DNA from: a virus | Virus record (IMG/VR): IMGVR_UViG_3300021138_000171 | Location: 1 to 23,730 of that record | Length of the DNA: 23,730 nt | Reading direction: 5' to 3' (one strand) | Shown here: positions 7,623-13,686 of the stretch, piece by piece | Numbering within the stretch: position 1 is the stretch's first letter | Layout: every line of letters begins with the position of its first letter | Made by a program: the position numbers and the translations under genes | The notes under the pieces: model-generated | The model's database searches: none | What the model saw: the letters and a program-made list of their open reading frames with translations, nothing else | What the model was told of the DNA's origin: nothing

Positions 7623-8042
7623 ATGCACATTACTGAACTACTAGAGGGTATAGAAGGACTTGAACACCATAAGAAACTGTTTATGGAAATGTTTAAGAAA
7701 TTCTTACCTCTAGCCATGCACTATATTAAACTTAAATCTTTACCCAAGATGAAGTTTGAAGCACATATACACGATGATGTGCAGCCTACATTTGGCAAAT
7801 ATGACACCGGGGAGCGCACCCTTTATGTGGCATTGTTGAATCGTCACCCTAACGATATTTTAAGAACAATTGCTCATGAACTTGTCCATTTTCGCCAAGA
7901 CACTCAACACAAATTAGAACCAGATAGCGGCACTACTGGTAGCCCACATGAGAATGAGGCCCATGCCGTCGCTGGTGTAGTCCTTCGCCACTTTAATAAA
8001 CTCTATCCCGAGTATCTATCGGCTAAACCGATAACTGAATAA
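7623..8042 (+). CDS. HExxH zinc metalloprotein (putative metallopeptidase)
   Basis: This 139-aa protein contains the zinc-binding motif HELVH at residues 85-89, within a hydrophobic helix (ILRTIAHELVHFRQD). A later HENEAH segment (109-114) has Glu112 as a plausible third ligand. This arrangement is that of gluzincin-like peptidases, and small HExxH proteins of similar size occur in T4-like phages of aquatic bacteria. The substrate is unknown; virion maturation or cell-wall work are possibilities. The N-terminus MHITELLEG resembles those of other short proteins here (11122, 11514, 13683) and may be a capsid-targeting tag. No Shine-Dalgarno sequence precedes the ATG. A strong terminator begins within the stop codon. 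Confidence 0.75.
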   Translation: MHITELLEGIEGLEHHKKLFMEMFKKFLPLAMHYIKLKSLPKMKFEAHIHDDVQPTFGKYDTGERTLYVALLNRHPNDILRTIAHELVHFRQDTQHKLEPDSGTTGSPHENEAHAVAGVVLRHFNKLYPEYLSAKPITE

Positions 8043-8072
8043 GAGAAAGCACCCGAAGGTGCTTTCTCTTTT
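8041..8072. terminator. Strong bidirectional terminator between convergent genes
   Basis: A 13-bp perfect stem (8041-8053 with 8058-8070, AAGAGAAAGCACC/GGTGCTTTCTCTT) has a four-base loop. It ends in a short T run on the plus strand. Read on the minus strand the loop is C(TTCG)G, the very stable UUCG tetraloop. It separates the plus-strand gene ending at 8042 from the minus-strand gene ending at 8123 and probably serves both. Confidence 0.88.
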
Positions 8073-8122
8073 CATACTATATTATAATGGCTACGCCACT
8101 TTATATTTTTATTGAATAATAT

Positions 8123-8404
8123 TTATTTCTTTGTGGTGCTGCCGGCATTTACAAAGGCATACATCTTTTCAGCAGTTTCCAATACTTTGTCTAGTCCTGG
8201 AAATTGTGGCATCTCAACTGATGTAATAACTTGACCAGTCTTGCTGTCGCGTTCTGCTTTAAGTTCCCAACCTTGGAAAGCAACGCGATATTCAGTTTCT
8301 ACTAGGTCTTTGGCCATGCCTAGAATGTCGCTTCTAATTTCATATCCGTTTCTGGACTGGTTAACTTTAAACTCTGGTAGTTTAGGTGTTTCGAATTTTG
8401 ACAT
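8123..8404 (-). CDS. Small conserved phage protein, function unknown
   Basis: This 93-aa soluble protein begins MSKFETPKLPEFKVNQ and contains RNGYEIRSDILGMAKDLVE, an amphipathic middle, and VLETAEKMYAFVN near the end. Short proteins with the RNGYEIRxDxL pattern seem familiar from T4-like phages of aquatic bacteria, but no function is established that I know of. A strong ribosome site (AAGGAGAA) precedes the ATG, and a late-promoter-like octamer lies 62 bases upstream on the same strand. It is the last gene of the minus-strand block and is transcribed separately from the GNAT gene, with about 100 bases between. Confidence 0.75.
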   Translation of the reverse strand: MSKFETPKLPEFKVNQSRNGYEIRSDILGMAKDLVETEYRVAFQGWELKAERDSKTGQVITSVEMPQFPGLDKVLETAEKMYAFVNAGSTTKK

Positions 8405-8466
8405 ATTATATTCTCCTTATGTGTGTTTAATGTCTGTGTAAGCAGTATAAAACTTAACTGCCTATA

Positions 8467-8474
8467 TATTTATT
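8467..8474 (-). promoter_or_regulatory. Putative late promoter on the minus strand (AATAAATA)
   Basis: The octamer reads AATAAATA on the minus strand, 62 bases before the ATG at 8404. A TATAAT hexamer overlaps it, so a sigma-70-type -10 is an alternative reading. Confidence 0.45.
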
Positions 8475-8508
8475 ATACAGCAATATATCTGTAATAAATC
8501 TAATCTGA

Positions 8509-9072
8509 CTAAAATAGCAGACTAGGTTTTGCCAGAGCACGCTTGCTCCAGTAGTCCCATACACCTAGCTGTGTGTCTACAGTCTCGCCTAGATAAGCAC
8601 CAAAGTCAGCAGGTGCTAGTTTAATATCTGCCAGTGCTTCATCGCATTCGTTCTCAACGGTGATGCCATACTTGCGGCATAGGTGGCGAATCTTGCTGTT
8701 AGAACGCAAGCAGACCATACATCCATCAAGATACCCGTGTATTCTGCACCATTGGATACATCGTGCCATTAACCTATTGCCTAGGCCCTGCCCCTGATAG
8801 TCTTTATGAACGCTGAAGGCCAGTTCCATCTTACGACCTTCTTCCAAGGCAATGTGCCCTACAGCAATAAAATTAAGATCGCTGTCTTCGATGGCAAATA
8901 GAATGTGATTGTAGTGCTTGGCTTCTACACTGTCGCAGAAATTGTCAATTACAAGATCAGAGACTGGATTAGCAAACCGAAGTGTCCTAGATTCTGCATC
9001 CAAGGCTTTAAGGTGGTCGCGATATTTAGAGTACTCACCTTGTAGTACCCTTCTAATAGTTTGGCCCGGCAT
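8509..9072 (-). CDS. GNAT-family N-acetyltransferase
   Basis: This 187-aa protein has the GNAT acetyl-CoA site: a beta strand (MELAFSVHKDY, residues 82-92) followed by QGQGLGNRLM (93-102), matching the family's Q/R-x-x-G-x-G/A motif A. The helix after it (ARCIQWCRIHGY) and the strand MVCLRSNSKI fit the rest of the fold. Upstream, TLRFANPVSD resembles the start of acetyltransferases related to the bacterial Pat/RimI-like groups. It would transfer an acetyl group from acetyl-CoA to an amine; the substrate is unknown and could be a host protein. It is the third gene of a minus-strand operon, nine bases after the 35-aa membrane peptide gene, with AAGG before its ATG. Confidence 0.85.
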   Translation of the reverse strand: MPGQTIRRVLQGEYSKYRDHLKALDAESRTLRFANPVSDLVIDNFCDSVEAKHYNHILFAIEDSDLNFIAVGHIALEEGRKMELAFSVHKDYQGQGLGNRLMARCIQWCRIHGYLDGCMVCLRSNSKIRHLCRKYGITVENECDEALADIKLAPADFGAYLGETVDTQLGVWDYWSKRALAKPSLLF

Positions 9073-9081
9073 AGTTCAGCC

Positions 9082-9189
9082 TTACTTAACATTGGCAAAC
9101 AGTTTTATGGCCAAAGCCATTTGTGTGGCATAAATTGCTAGGGCAGTTACTAGGAACCAGCTAGATTTCTTAAAGATTTTGCTGATCAT
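9082..9189 (-). CDS. 35-aa single-pass membrane peptide
   Basis: This ORF encodes MISKIFKKSSWFLVTALAI... ending in KLFANVK. A basic N-terminus is followed by one hydrophobic span (about residues 11-32), so it should insert in the inner membrane. Its ATG overlaps the TGA of the upstream gene (ATGA), and the GNAT gene starts nine bases after its stop, so its place in a tight operon supports it as real despite its length. Possible roles include superinfection exclusion or lysis timing, but the sequence gives no direct evidence for either. Confidence 0.65.
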   Translation of the reverse strand: MISKIFKKSSWFLVTALAIYATQMALAIKLFANVK

Positions 9190-9353
9190 AGATAACTCCC
9201 ACGGCGACTCATACGATCGTACTGGCGAATATAGTAGTCTACTTCGGCAGCATTGGTTGGGTTTTGAGATTCAATAAAGCGCTCTAGATTGTTTTCTTTT
9301 GAGCTAAACATTTCGCCTAGTTTTGCTAGGGCTAATGTAATATATGTTAACAT
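9186..9353 (-). CDS. 55-aa small protein, DUF3563-like in appearance
   Basis: The frame is open from 9398, but the preferred start is the ATG at 9353 because AAGGAAA lies about eight bases before it. The protein (MLTYITLALAKLGEMF...) has a mildly hydrophobic N-terminal helix, then a polar helical part with LERFIESQNP and AAEVDYYIRQYDRMSRRG. The pattern of a 'residues-in-pairs' helix ending in YDRMSRRG recalls short DUF3563-type proteins of bacteria and phages; this is a tentative match. It is first in a minus-strand operon behind an exact TATAAATA and is coupled by ATGA to the membrane peptide gene. Confidence 0.65.
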   Translation of the reverse strand: MLTYITLALAKLGEMFSSKENNLERFIESQNPTNAAEVDYYIRQYDRMSRRGSYL

Positions 9354-9416
9354 TTTGTGTTTCCTTTTCTGTGTGTTATATAAAGATATCAGTATCATGG
9401 TTTCTACTGATATGTT

Positions 9417-9424
9417 TATTTATA
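9417..9424 (-). promoter_or_regulatory. T4-type late promoter on the minus strand, exact TATAAATA
   Basis: An exact octamer on the minus strand, 63 bases before the ATG at 9353. It would drive the three-gene minus-strand operon that ends with the GNAT gene. Confidence 0.7.
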
Positions 9425-9458
9425 CGAGTATGTGCGGTTGCAGCATAAAAGTCAATAG

Positions 9459-9487
9459 TTGTATTTTACCAAAATGTCGTGTATACT
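9459..9487 (+). promoter_or_regulatory. Sigma-70-like promoter, with overlapping ACTAAATA
   Basis: TTGTAT (9459-9464) and TATACT (9482-9487) are separated by exactly 17 bases, which is good host-type promoter geometry. ACTAAATA (9485-9492), a late-promoter variant, overlaps the -10. The gene at 9515 could therefore be read both early and late. Confidence 0.55.
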
Positions 9488-9514
9488 AAATATTAGAAAC
9501 AAAAGGAAACAGCC

Positions 9515-9814
9515 TTGAAACGTGTCACCCGCAGTCTGCTAGAAGAACTTAATAGTATCTCTGAACGTAAAAATGGTGAAGCCATCATCGAAGCTCGTGC
9601 TACCCACGTAATCGATAGTGCCATTAACCTATTAAGTCTAATCAAAGAGAATTTTAATCCAGAAGAAGCCTACGAACTAGAGCGCAGACTTATCAATTCA
9701 ATCAAAGGCGGTGATGCTAGTAAATTTACTCGCAGTATTCGTAAACTACGCGACAATAAAGAAACTGCCAAAACTTTTAAGATCATCGAAGGTGATCTAA
9801 AAGACGAAGATTAA
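9515..9814 (+). CDS. Small helical protein with TTG start, possibly prohead/core-related
   Basis: The best start is a TTG at 9515: AAAAGGAAA lies just upstream at the right distance, and no ATG is available near it. The 99-aa product is charged and almost wholly alpha-helical: MKRVTRSLLEELNSISER, then IIEARATHVIDSAINLLSLIKENF, ERRLINSIKGGDASKFTRSIRKL, and an acidic tail. It has no signal peptide or membrane span. Small helical proteins of this type occur near head genes in T4-like phages. I cannot assign it to gp67 or gp68. The LLEE near residue 8 fits a prohead-protease LxE site, which is speculative. Confidence 0.75.
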   Translation: MKRVTRSLLEELNSISERKNGEAIIEARATHVIDSAINLLSLIKENFNPEEAYELERRLINSIKGGDASKFTRSIRKLRDNKETAKTFKIIEGDLKDED

Positions 9815-9845
9815 ACTACCATTATAAGTATTTTTTTCCAAAAGA

Positions 9846-9853
9846 CATAAATA
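9846..9853 (+). promoter_or_regulatory. Putative late promoter (CATAAATA)
   Basis: A one-base variant of the late octamer lies 56 bases before the ATG at 9910, upstream of a leader hairpin and a strong ribosome site. Confidence 0.6.
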
Positions 9854-9865
9854 CTACTACAGAAA

Positions 9866-9882
9866 CACTCCGGAGCGGAGTG
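9866..9882 (+). promoter_or_regulatory. 5' leader hairpin before a highly expressed-looking gene
   Basis: CACTCC (9866-9871) pairs with GGAGTG (9877-9882) around a five-base loop. It lies between the late promoter and the AAAGGAGAT ribosome site of the 9910 gene and leaves that site free. Such hairpins can stabilise abundant phage late mRNAs. Confidence 0.5.
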
Positions 9883-9909
9883 GACATAACTGATTAAAGG
9901 AGATATATT

Positions 9910-10335
9910 ATGTCAGCAGGAATCACAAGAGTACACGGAACAGCTATTGTTCCATCACAACGTCCATCTACAATTAGCTTTTTTACAGCTACTTTCCCAA
10001 GCATGGACATCCACACCAGCGAAGTTGGTGTTGTTAACGGCGTTTTCGACCAAGTATTTCGTGTAGCAGCCAACAGCTTCGCTACAGTTGCTATGATTGG
10101 TACACCAGCTTATGCAGCTTCTAACACAACCATTCGTTTCGCTCTAGAAGACACTGGTACAGTTAGCGACACAGGTCAACCAGCTCCAAGCGGTCTAGGT
10201 CTAGGTTCTAGCGAAGGTAACAGCTATGGAACTACAGCTTTGGCACTACAAGCTGCTATTCGTGGTCTAGGCAATTCCGTTGGTCCTAACGGTGTTGACT
10301 TAACTAGCGTTACAGTTGCTGGTTTTACACTATAA
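9910..10335 (+). CDS. Probable abundant structural protein, family unknown
   Basis: This 141-aa protein has no cysteine, no signal peptide and a beta-rich, Ser/Thr/Val/Gly-rich composition (MSAGITRVHGTAIVPSQRPS..., FDQVFRVAANSFATVAMIG, ...DLTSVTVAGFTL). It has its own transcription unit: a late promoter, a leader hairpin, the best ribosome site seen here (AAAGGAGA) and a strong terminator. That set-up is typical of a protein made in large amounts late in infection, such as a head decoration or tail protein. The role is inferred from expression signals alone, since I recognise no family. Confidence 0.75.
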   Translation: MSAGITRVHGTAIVPSQRPSTISFFTATFPSMDIHTSEVGVVNGVFDQVFRVAANSFATVAMIGTPAYAASNTTIRFALEDTGTVSDTGQPAPSGLGLGSSEGNSYGTTALALQAAIRGLGNSVGPNGVDLTSVTVAGFTL

Positions 10336-10356
10336 TCTAATCTAAACATTAGATAC

Positions 10357-10387
10357 AAAAGGGAGTTTTTTAACTCCCTTTTTTTAC
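10357..10387 (+). terminator. Strong rho-independent terminator
   Basis: AAAA, then GGGAGTT (10361-10367), a TTTT loop, AACTCCC (10372-10378) and a long T run. It closes the single-gene unit at 9910-10335 just before an exact late promoter. Confidence 0.9.
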
Positions 10388-10390
10388 GGC

Positions 10391-10398
10391 TATAAATA
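10391..10398 (+). promoter_or_regulatory. T4-type late promoter, exact TATAAATA
   Basis: An exact octamer directly after the terminator and 17 bases before the ATG at 10416. It probably drives the dense cluster 10416-12171. Confidence 0.72.
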
Positions 10399-10415
10399 TG
10401 TTATATAGGTAGTTT

Positions 10416-10844
10416 ATGTATACATTTGAAATTAAAACCTTGGTTGATGTTACCAACACACAGGTGGCTAGACCTAACCAAGGTTCTCCACTGGAGTACG
10501 ACCAAAATAGAAATTTTATCACACTGAGACAATGTGTAGAATTACGCAGCATTGTGAGTTATCAAGTCCCACCCCAGGTTGAAAAAATTGATCTAAAGGA
10601 GTTGGGCTTTGGCACTGACTATAAAGGTAAACATCGTGTGTGGACATTTTCCTTTAGTCCCGATCGTGATGGTGTGTATACTAGTGCTGCTGGAGATATA
10701 TTGGGATTGTTGCTCGATGATCTAGACGGTGTGCCAATCATTAAAAATCTTACAGAAACGGTAAATATTGACAAGGCGATCTTTGACTGCAAAGATATCG
10801 CCGCTAAAAATACAATCATCAAGGCACATTTAGGCACAATTTAA
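10416..10844 (+). CDS. Conserved T4-like phage hypothetical protein
   Basis: This 142-aa soluble protein begins MYTFEIKTLVDVTNTQV and contains the stretches FITLRQCVELRSIVSY, DLKELGFGTDYKG and RVWTFSFSPDRDGVY. From memory, proteins with this layout (an EIKTLVDVT-type start, a central LRQ-type helix and a KGKHRVWTF strand) recur among T4-like phages of aquatic bacteria, without an assigned function. No signal peptide, membrane span or catalytic motif is visible. It is the first gene after a late promoter and leads a run of small genes. Confidence 0.75.
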   Translation: MYTFEIKTLVDVTNTQVARPNQGSPLEYDQNRNFITLRQCVELRSIVSYQVPPQVEKIDLKELGFGTDYKGKHRVWTFSFSPDRDGVYTSAAGDILGLLLDDLDGVPIIKNLTETVNIDKAIFDCKDIAAKNTIIKAHLGTI

Positions 10845-10878
10845 GGCACCGTACTACTCAACTGAAGGAGCTACCCAA

Positions 10879-11118
10879 ATGTCCACCGGACCGATTATTG
10901 ATATAGAAAAAACAAACCTAGAAGCGCACGTTGACCTGTGTGCCCAACGTTACAAGAGCCTAGACGACAGATTGACTTCCATCGAAGGTAAATTTGATTC
11001 GTTAAAGAAACTAATCGAAGATGGCCACTCTAGTATGACCAAGGTCATTATTGGCACTGCTGGCACTGTTATTACAGGTGTCCTAGGTTTAATTGTTGTA
11101 ATACTACAAAAACATTAA
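10879..11118 (+). CDS. Coiled-coil protein with C-terminal membrane anchor (holin/XhlA-like candidate)
   Basis: This 79-aa protein has a helical N-terminal part (residues ~10-50, with the heptad-like region YKSLDDRLTSIEGKFDSLKKLIEDG) and a single hydrophobic span at about 55-76 (VIIGTAGTVITGVLGLIVVIL) before a short basic end. This plan, a soluble coiled coil followed by one membrane helix, is that of XhlA-type haemolysin/holin-associated proteins of phages. It may take part in lysis or bind the inner membrane. A GAAGGAG ribosome site precedes the ATG. The lysis role is inferred from shape alone. Confidence 0.7.
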   Translation: MSTGPIIDIEKTNLEAHVDLCAQRYKSLDDRLTSIEGKFDSLKKLIEDGHSSMTKVIIGTAGTVITGVLGLIVVILQKH

Positions 11119-11121
11119 AAT

Positions 11122-11517
11122 ATGAAAATCAGAGAATTGTTAGAACAAACAGTCGCACCAGTGCCTCCCGGACAGGCCAGTGGTGATAATCCCACAACAC
11201 CTACAGAAGGTCCTCCTAACACTTCTAACACACCTCAGACAACACAGCCTACAGGTACAGCACCTGCAACTCCAGCGGGGCAAACACCACAGCCTACACT
11301 AGGCAATCAAAACCCTCAATCCCCTGCTCCTGGACAACAAGGCAATCCTGCTACACCACAAGTTGGTAAGCCAATGGGTCAGCAACAACAACCTAATCCA
11401 CAGCAGCAACAAAGCCAACAGCAGATGAATCAGTTGACACAGCAGATTCAAGCACTACAAAAACAACAACAGGCTCTACAACAAAAGCTAGGCCAACCTC
11501 AACAGGCACAGGTATGA
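11122..11517 (+). CDS. Low-complexity Pro/Gln/Thr-rich protein with MKIRELLE start
   Basis: This 131-aa protein begins MKIRELLEQ and then turns into disordered sequence rich in P, T, G, N and Q, ending in a glutamine-rich helix (QQQMNQLTQQIQALQKQQQ). It has no folded domain or membrane span. The start matches neighbours with unrelated bodies (11514, 7623, 13683) and fits a targeting tag with a possible LLE cleavage site at residues 6-8. A phage internal or core protein is the best guess. It starts three bases after the preceding stop, and its own stop overlaps the next ATG (ATGA). Confidence 0.7.
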   Translation: MKIRELLEQTVAPVPPGQASGDNPTTPTEGPPNTSNTPQTTQPTGTAPATPAGQTPQPTLGNQNPQSPAPGQQGNPATPQVGKPMGQQQQPNPQQQQSQQQMNQLTQQIQALQKQQQALQQKLGQPQQAQV

Positions 11518-11720
11518 AAATACATCAGCTATTATCTGGCCTAGACATTCCAGTTAACAACGAAGAAAACAAGTTTATAGAACGCCACGAGCGTGTGCAA
11601 CTAACCAGCCTAGACGAGCACGATCAATGGCTTGCCCAGGGTTTAGTACGCAAGGGCATCTATAAAATAAGTAAAGATAGTAATTTGTTAATAAAGAATG
11701 TCAATGAAAGAGATATCTGA
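11514..11720 (+). CDS. Small conserved phage protein, function unknown
   Basis: This 68-aa protein (MKIHQLLSGLDIPVNNEENKF...) is soluble and helical. It contains ERVQLTSLDEHDQWLAQGLVRKGIYKIS, which recalls short T4-like phage proteins with a 'GLDIPVNNEE...' start. Its ATG overlaps the preceding stop (ATGA) and its end overlaps the next gene by 23 bases, so translation is coupled. No catalytic motif is present. Confidence 0.75.
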   Translation: MKIHQLLSGLDIPVNNEENKFIERHERVQLTSLDEHDQWLAQGLVRKGIYKISKDSNLLIKNVNERDI

Positions 11721-12171
11721 AGATCTATACCAAAAGATACTGAACGCAACTCGCGAGATTCGGGCCGAACTGCGAAACAAGGGTCTAGTGGTTCCTGTTA
11801 AACTGCCTAGAGGTTATATCAAGATAGGTGATTATACCATAGTTAAGAATCAAGCAGGTTGGTATAACATAGTAGATGCCTGGGGTGATATAGTGGTCAA
11901 GCAGATCAACCTACCACAGACCGCAGCGGTTGTGGCCAATAGCCTGGCACTGGGTAGAATGTTAGACACTGATCTAGTTAATGCTGATCGTCAATATGGC
12001 TATGCTCTATTTGAAGAACAACTACACGATCGTGCCATTCGCTCAAGCAGCAAGAAGTCTCTCGATAACTATCACATCAGCGTAACAAAATTTAATATTG
12101 CCCGCATCAAGAAGGCAGAATACAAAAAGACCATAGTTAATAGTTTTGACAAACTTTTAAAACTCGTATAA
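11698..12171 (+). CDS. Conserved phage hypothetical protein
   Basis: This 157-aa protein has an N-terminal helix (EISEDLYQKILNATREIRAEL), a beta-rich middle (GYIKIGDYTIVKNQAGWYNIVDAWGDIVVKQI), and a helical, basic C-terminal half (FNIARIKKAEYKKTIVNSFDKLLKLV). No signal peptide, transmembrane span or known catalytic motif is seen. It overlaps the previous gene by 23 bases; a second in-frame ATG at 11704 could be the true start. Its stop codon lies inside an exact late promoter for the next gene. Confidence 0.75.
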   Translation: MSMKEISEDLYQKILNATREIRAELRNKGLVVPVKLPRGYIKIGDYTIVKNQAGWYNIVDAWGDIVVKQINLPQTAAVVANSLALGRMLDTDLVNADRQYGYALFEEQLHDRAIRSSSKKSLDNYHISVTKFNIARIKKAEYKKTIVNSFDKLLKLV

Positions 12172-12174
12172 ATA
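12167..12174 (+). promoter_or_regulatory. T4-type late promoter, exact TATAAATA, overlapping a stop codon
   Basis: The octamer contains the TAA stop (12169-12171) of the upstream gene and lies 24 bases before the ATG at 12199, with a weak GGAAA site between. It should drive the 495-aa prohead-like gene. Confidence 0.72.
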
Positions 12175-12198
12175 ACTTAAACACTTTTTGGAAACCCT

Positions 12199-13686
12199 AT
12201 GAAGACCACTGACTTTAACAAAACAATGACTAGTTCTCATCTAAATGAGAACCTAGAAAAACAATTCGGTGCCCGTGTTAATTTAGAAAAATATGGTCGC
12301 GAACAGTTGGAAGACTTTCGTAATAAACTACGTACTCGTATTTTCCAACATGAAGGTGCTGCTAAGTTCAATGATTTATTAACCAACGAAACTTACCAAA
12401 AAGATAAAGCAATGTTAGAATTGCTCAACACAAGGATTAAAGAAATGCTAGGCGAACAAATGCAAAAACTGCGCGACAAGATCGACGCACTAACAGAAGG
12501 TAAAAAAGGCGTTAAAGTCGCCAAACATCCACAAGCATCTAAAGGTGCTAAACCAGACTTCCTAGATCTAGACAAAGATGGTAATAAAACAGAACCAATG
12601 AAGAGTGCTGCTAAGAGTGCCAAGGTCAAGGAAGGTGCTAAACCAGATTTCTTAGATCTAGACAAAGATGGCAACAAGAAAGAGCCAATGAAGAAGGCTG
12701 CTAAAGACGCTAAAGTTAAAGAAAACTTCGACGGTGATCGTAATGCTGACCAAGATACACCTAGCCGCTTCAACAAGAAGAAAACATCTACTGGTACAGT
12801 ACACACTAAGAAGTCTAAAGAGTTTGACAAAGACTCTAGCGACTCTGGTAAGAAAGACACCAGCCACCTACAAGGTATGCTAGGTGGTGCTCCTAAAGCT
12901 GCTGTTAAAGGCCGTGTACACAAGATGAAGGAAGGTGCAAAACACCCACATGATTGCGACTGCAAAGAATGTGCTATGATGGAACGTGACGAAGGCAAGC
13001 ACAACAACGGTAAGACCACTGGCTTCAAGGCAGTGGCTAAAAAGGCTGCTAAAGAATATGGTTCAAAAGCCGCCGGAGAACGTGTAGCAGGTGCTGTTCG
13101 TGCTAAAATGGCCAAGGCTGGCAAACTAGAAGAAAGCCAATTTAAACACAATGTTCGTTTTGTAAATGAAAGTTTAGAATTCTATCTAGCTGAAGACGAA
13201 GAAGCCAAAGCCAAGACAATTACAGCCGCTGGTGATATCGTTAATGATTATACCAGCTGGATGCAACGTGTTGGTCAATACCAAACCAAGGCTCTTATCG
13301 AACTAGCTGACAGCATTCGTGCTGACTTTGGCCAGGCTGAAGCCGAAGCATTCAAACAAGTTGTTGCTCCTGCTTTGAGTGCTACACTAGAAACACTAAC
13401 ACAACAACGTGAAGCTATCAGCAATGCTGTTGCTGGCCTAGCAGGCGGCGGCATGCCAGCTGCTCCTATGGGCGCTGACCCAATGGCTGGCGGTATGCCC
13501 GGCGAAGAACCTGGTCTAGATATCGGTGCTCCTGATGCTATGAATCCGGGCGACGAGTTTGGTGCCAGCGATGCTGCTGTTGGCGGACCAGAAACTGCCG
13601 GCCGCGGTCTTCGTGAAAGCCGTCAACAACGCACAGCTCGTAGACTAGCTGAAGCACACAGTATCATTGCTCGTTTAGCAAAATGA
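12199..13686 (+). CDS. Prohead/core-like structural protein with EF-hand-like repeats
   Basis: This 495-aa protein opens with a helical region (SSHLNENLEKQFGARVNLEKY...) resembling N-termini of T4-like phage structural proteins. Two 30-residue repeats follow (GAKPDFLDLDKDGNK, then EPMK), encoded by two 90-base units at 12544-12633 and 12634-12723. DLDKDGNK is an EF-hand/dockerin-like acidic loop that may bind calcium. A Lys/Ser-rich stretch contains HPHDCDCKECAMM, a Cys/His cluster that might bind a metal. The later part is helical (EAEAFKQVVAPALSATLETLTQQ), then a flexible Gly/Pro/Met-rich tail ends in a basic helix. Length, charge and repeat content fit a scaffold or core protein, but this is inferred. 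It ends in an ATGA overlap with the next gene. Confidence 0.7.
   Translation: MKTTDFNKTMTSSHLNENLEKQFGARVNLEKYGREQLEDFRNKLRTRIFQHEGAAKFNDLLTNETYQKDKAMLELLNTRIKEMLGEQMQKLRDKIDALTEGKKGVKVAKHPQASKGAKPDFLDLDKDGNKTEPMKSAAKSAKVKEGAKPDFLDLDKDGNKKEPMKKAAKDAKVKENFDGDRNADQDTPSRFNKKKTSTGTVHTKKSKEFDKDSSDSGKKDTSHLQGMLGGAPKAAVKGRVHKMKEGAKHPHDCDCKECAMMERDEGKHNNGKTTGFKAVAKKAAKEYGSKAAGERVAGAVRAKMAKAGKLEESQFKHNVRFVNESLEFYLAEDEEAKAKTITAAGDIVNDYTSWMQRVGQYQTKALIELADSIRADFGQAEAEAFKQVVAPALSATLETLTQQREAISNAVAGLAGGGMPAAPMGADPMAGGMPGEEPGLDIGAPDAMNPGDEFGASDAAVGGPETAGRGLRESRQQRTARRLAEAHSIIARLAK
12544..12723 (+). repeat. Two 90-bp tandem repeats encoding EF-hand-like modules
   Basis: Units at 12544-12633 and 12634-12723 encode near-identical 30-residue modules (GAKPDFLDLDKDG...). 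They differ at several synonymous and a few amino-acid positions (KTEPMKSAAKS against KKEPMKKAAKD), so the duplication is older than the perfect one at 4912. Confidence 0.85.

Noticed and set aside
8105-8120. AATAAATA on the minus strand near 8113-8120
   Set aside because: It lies just beyond the end of a minus-strand gene and would only drive antisense transcription into the terminator; likely chance in AT-rich sequence.
12393-13151. 252-aa minus-strand open frame inside the 495-aa gene
   Set aside because: It is the mirror of a Lys/Ala-rich gene with good start, late promoter and repeats; the antisense product is Leu/Ser-rich low complexity without a ribosome site.
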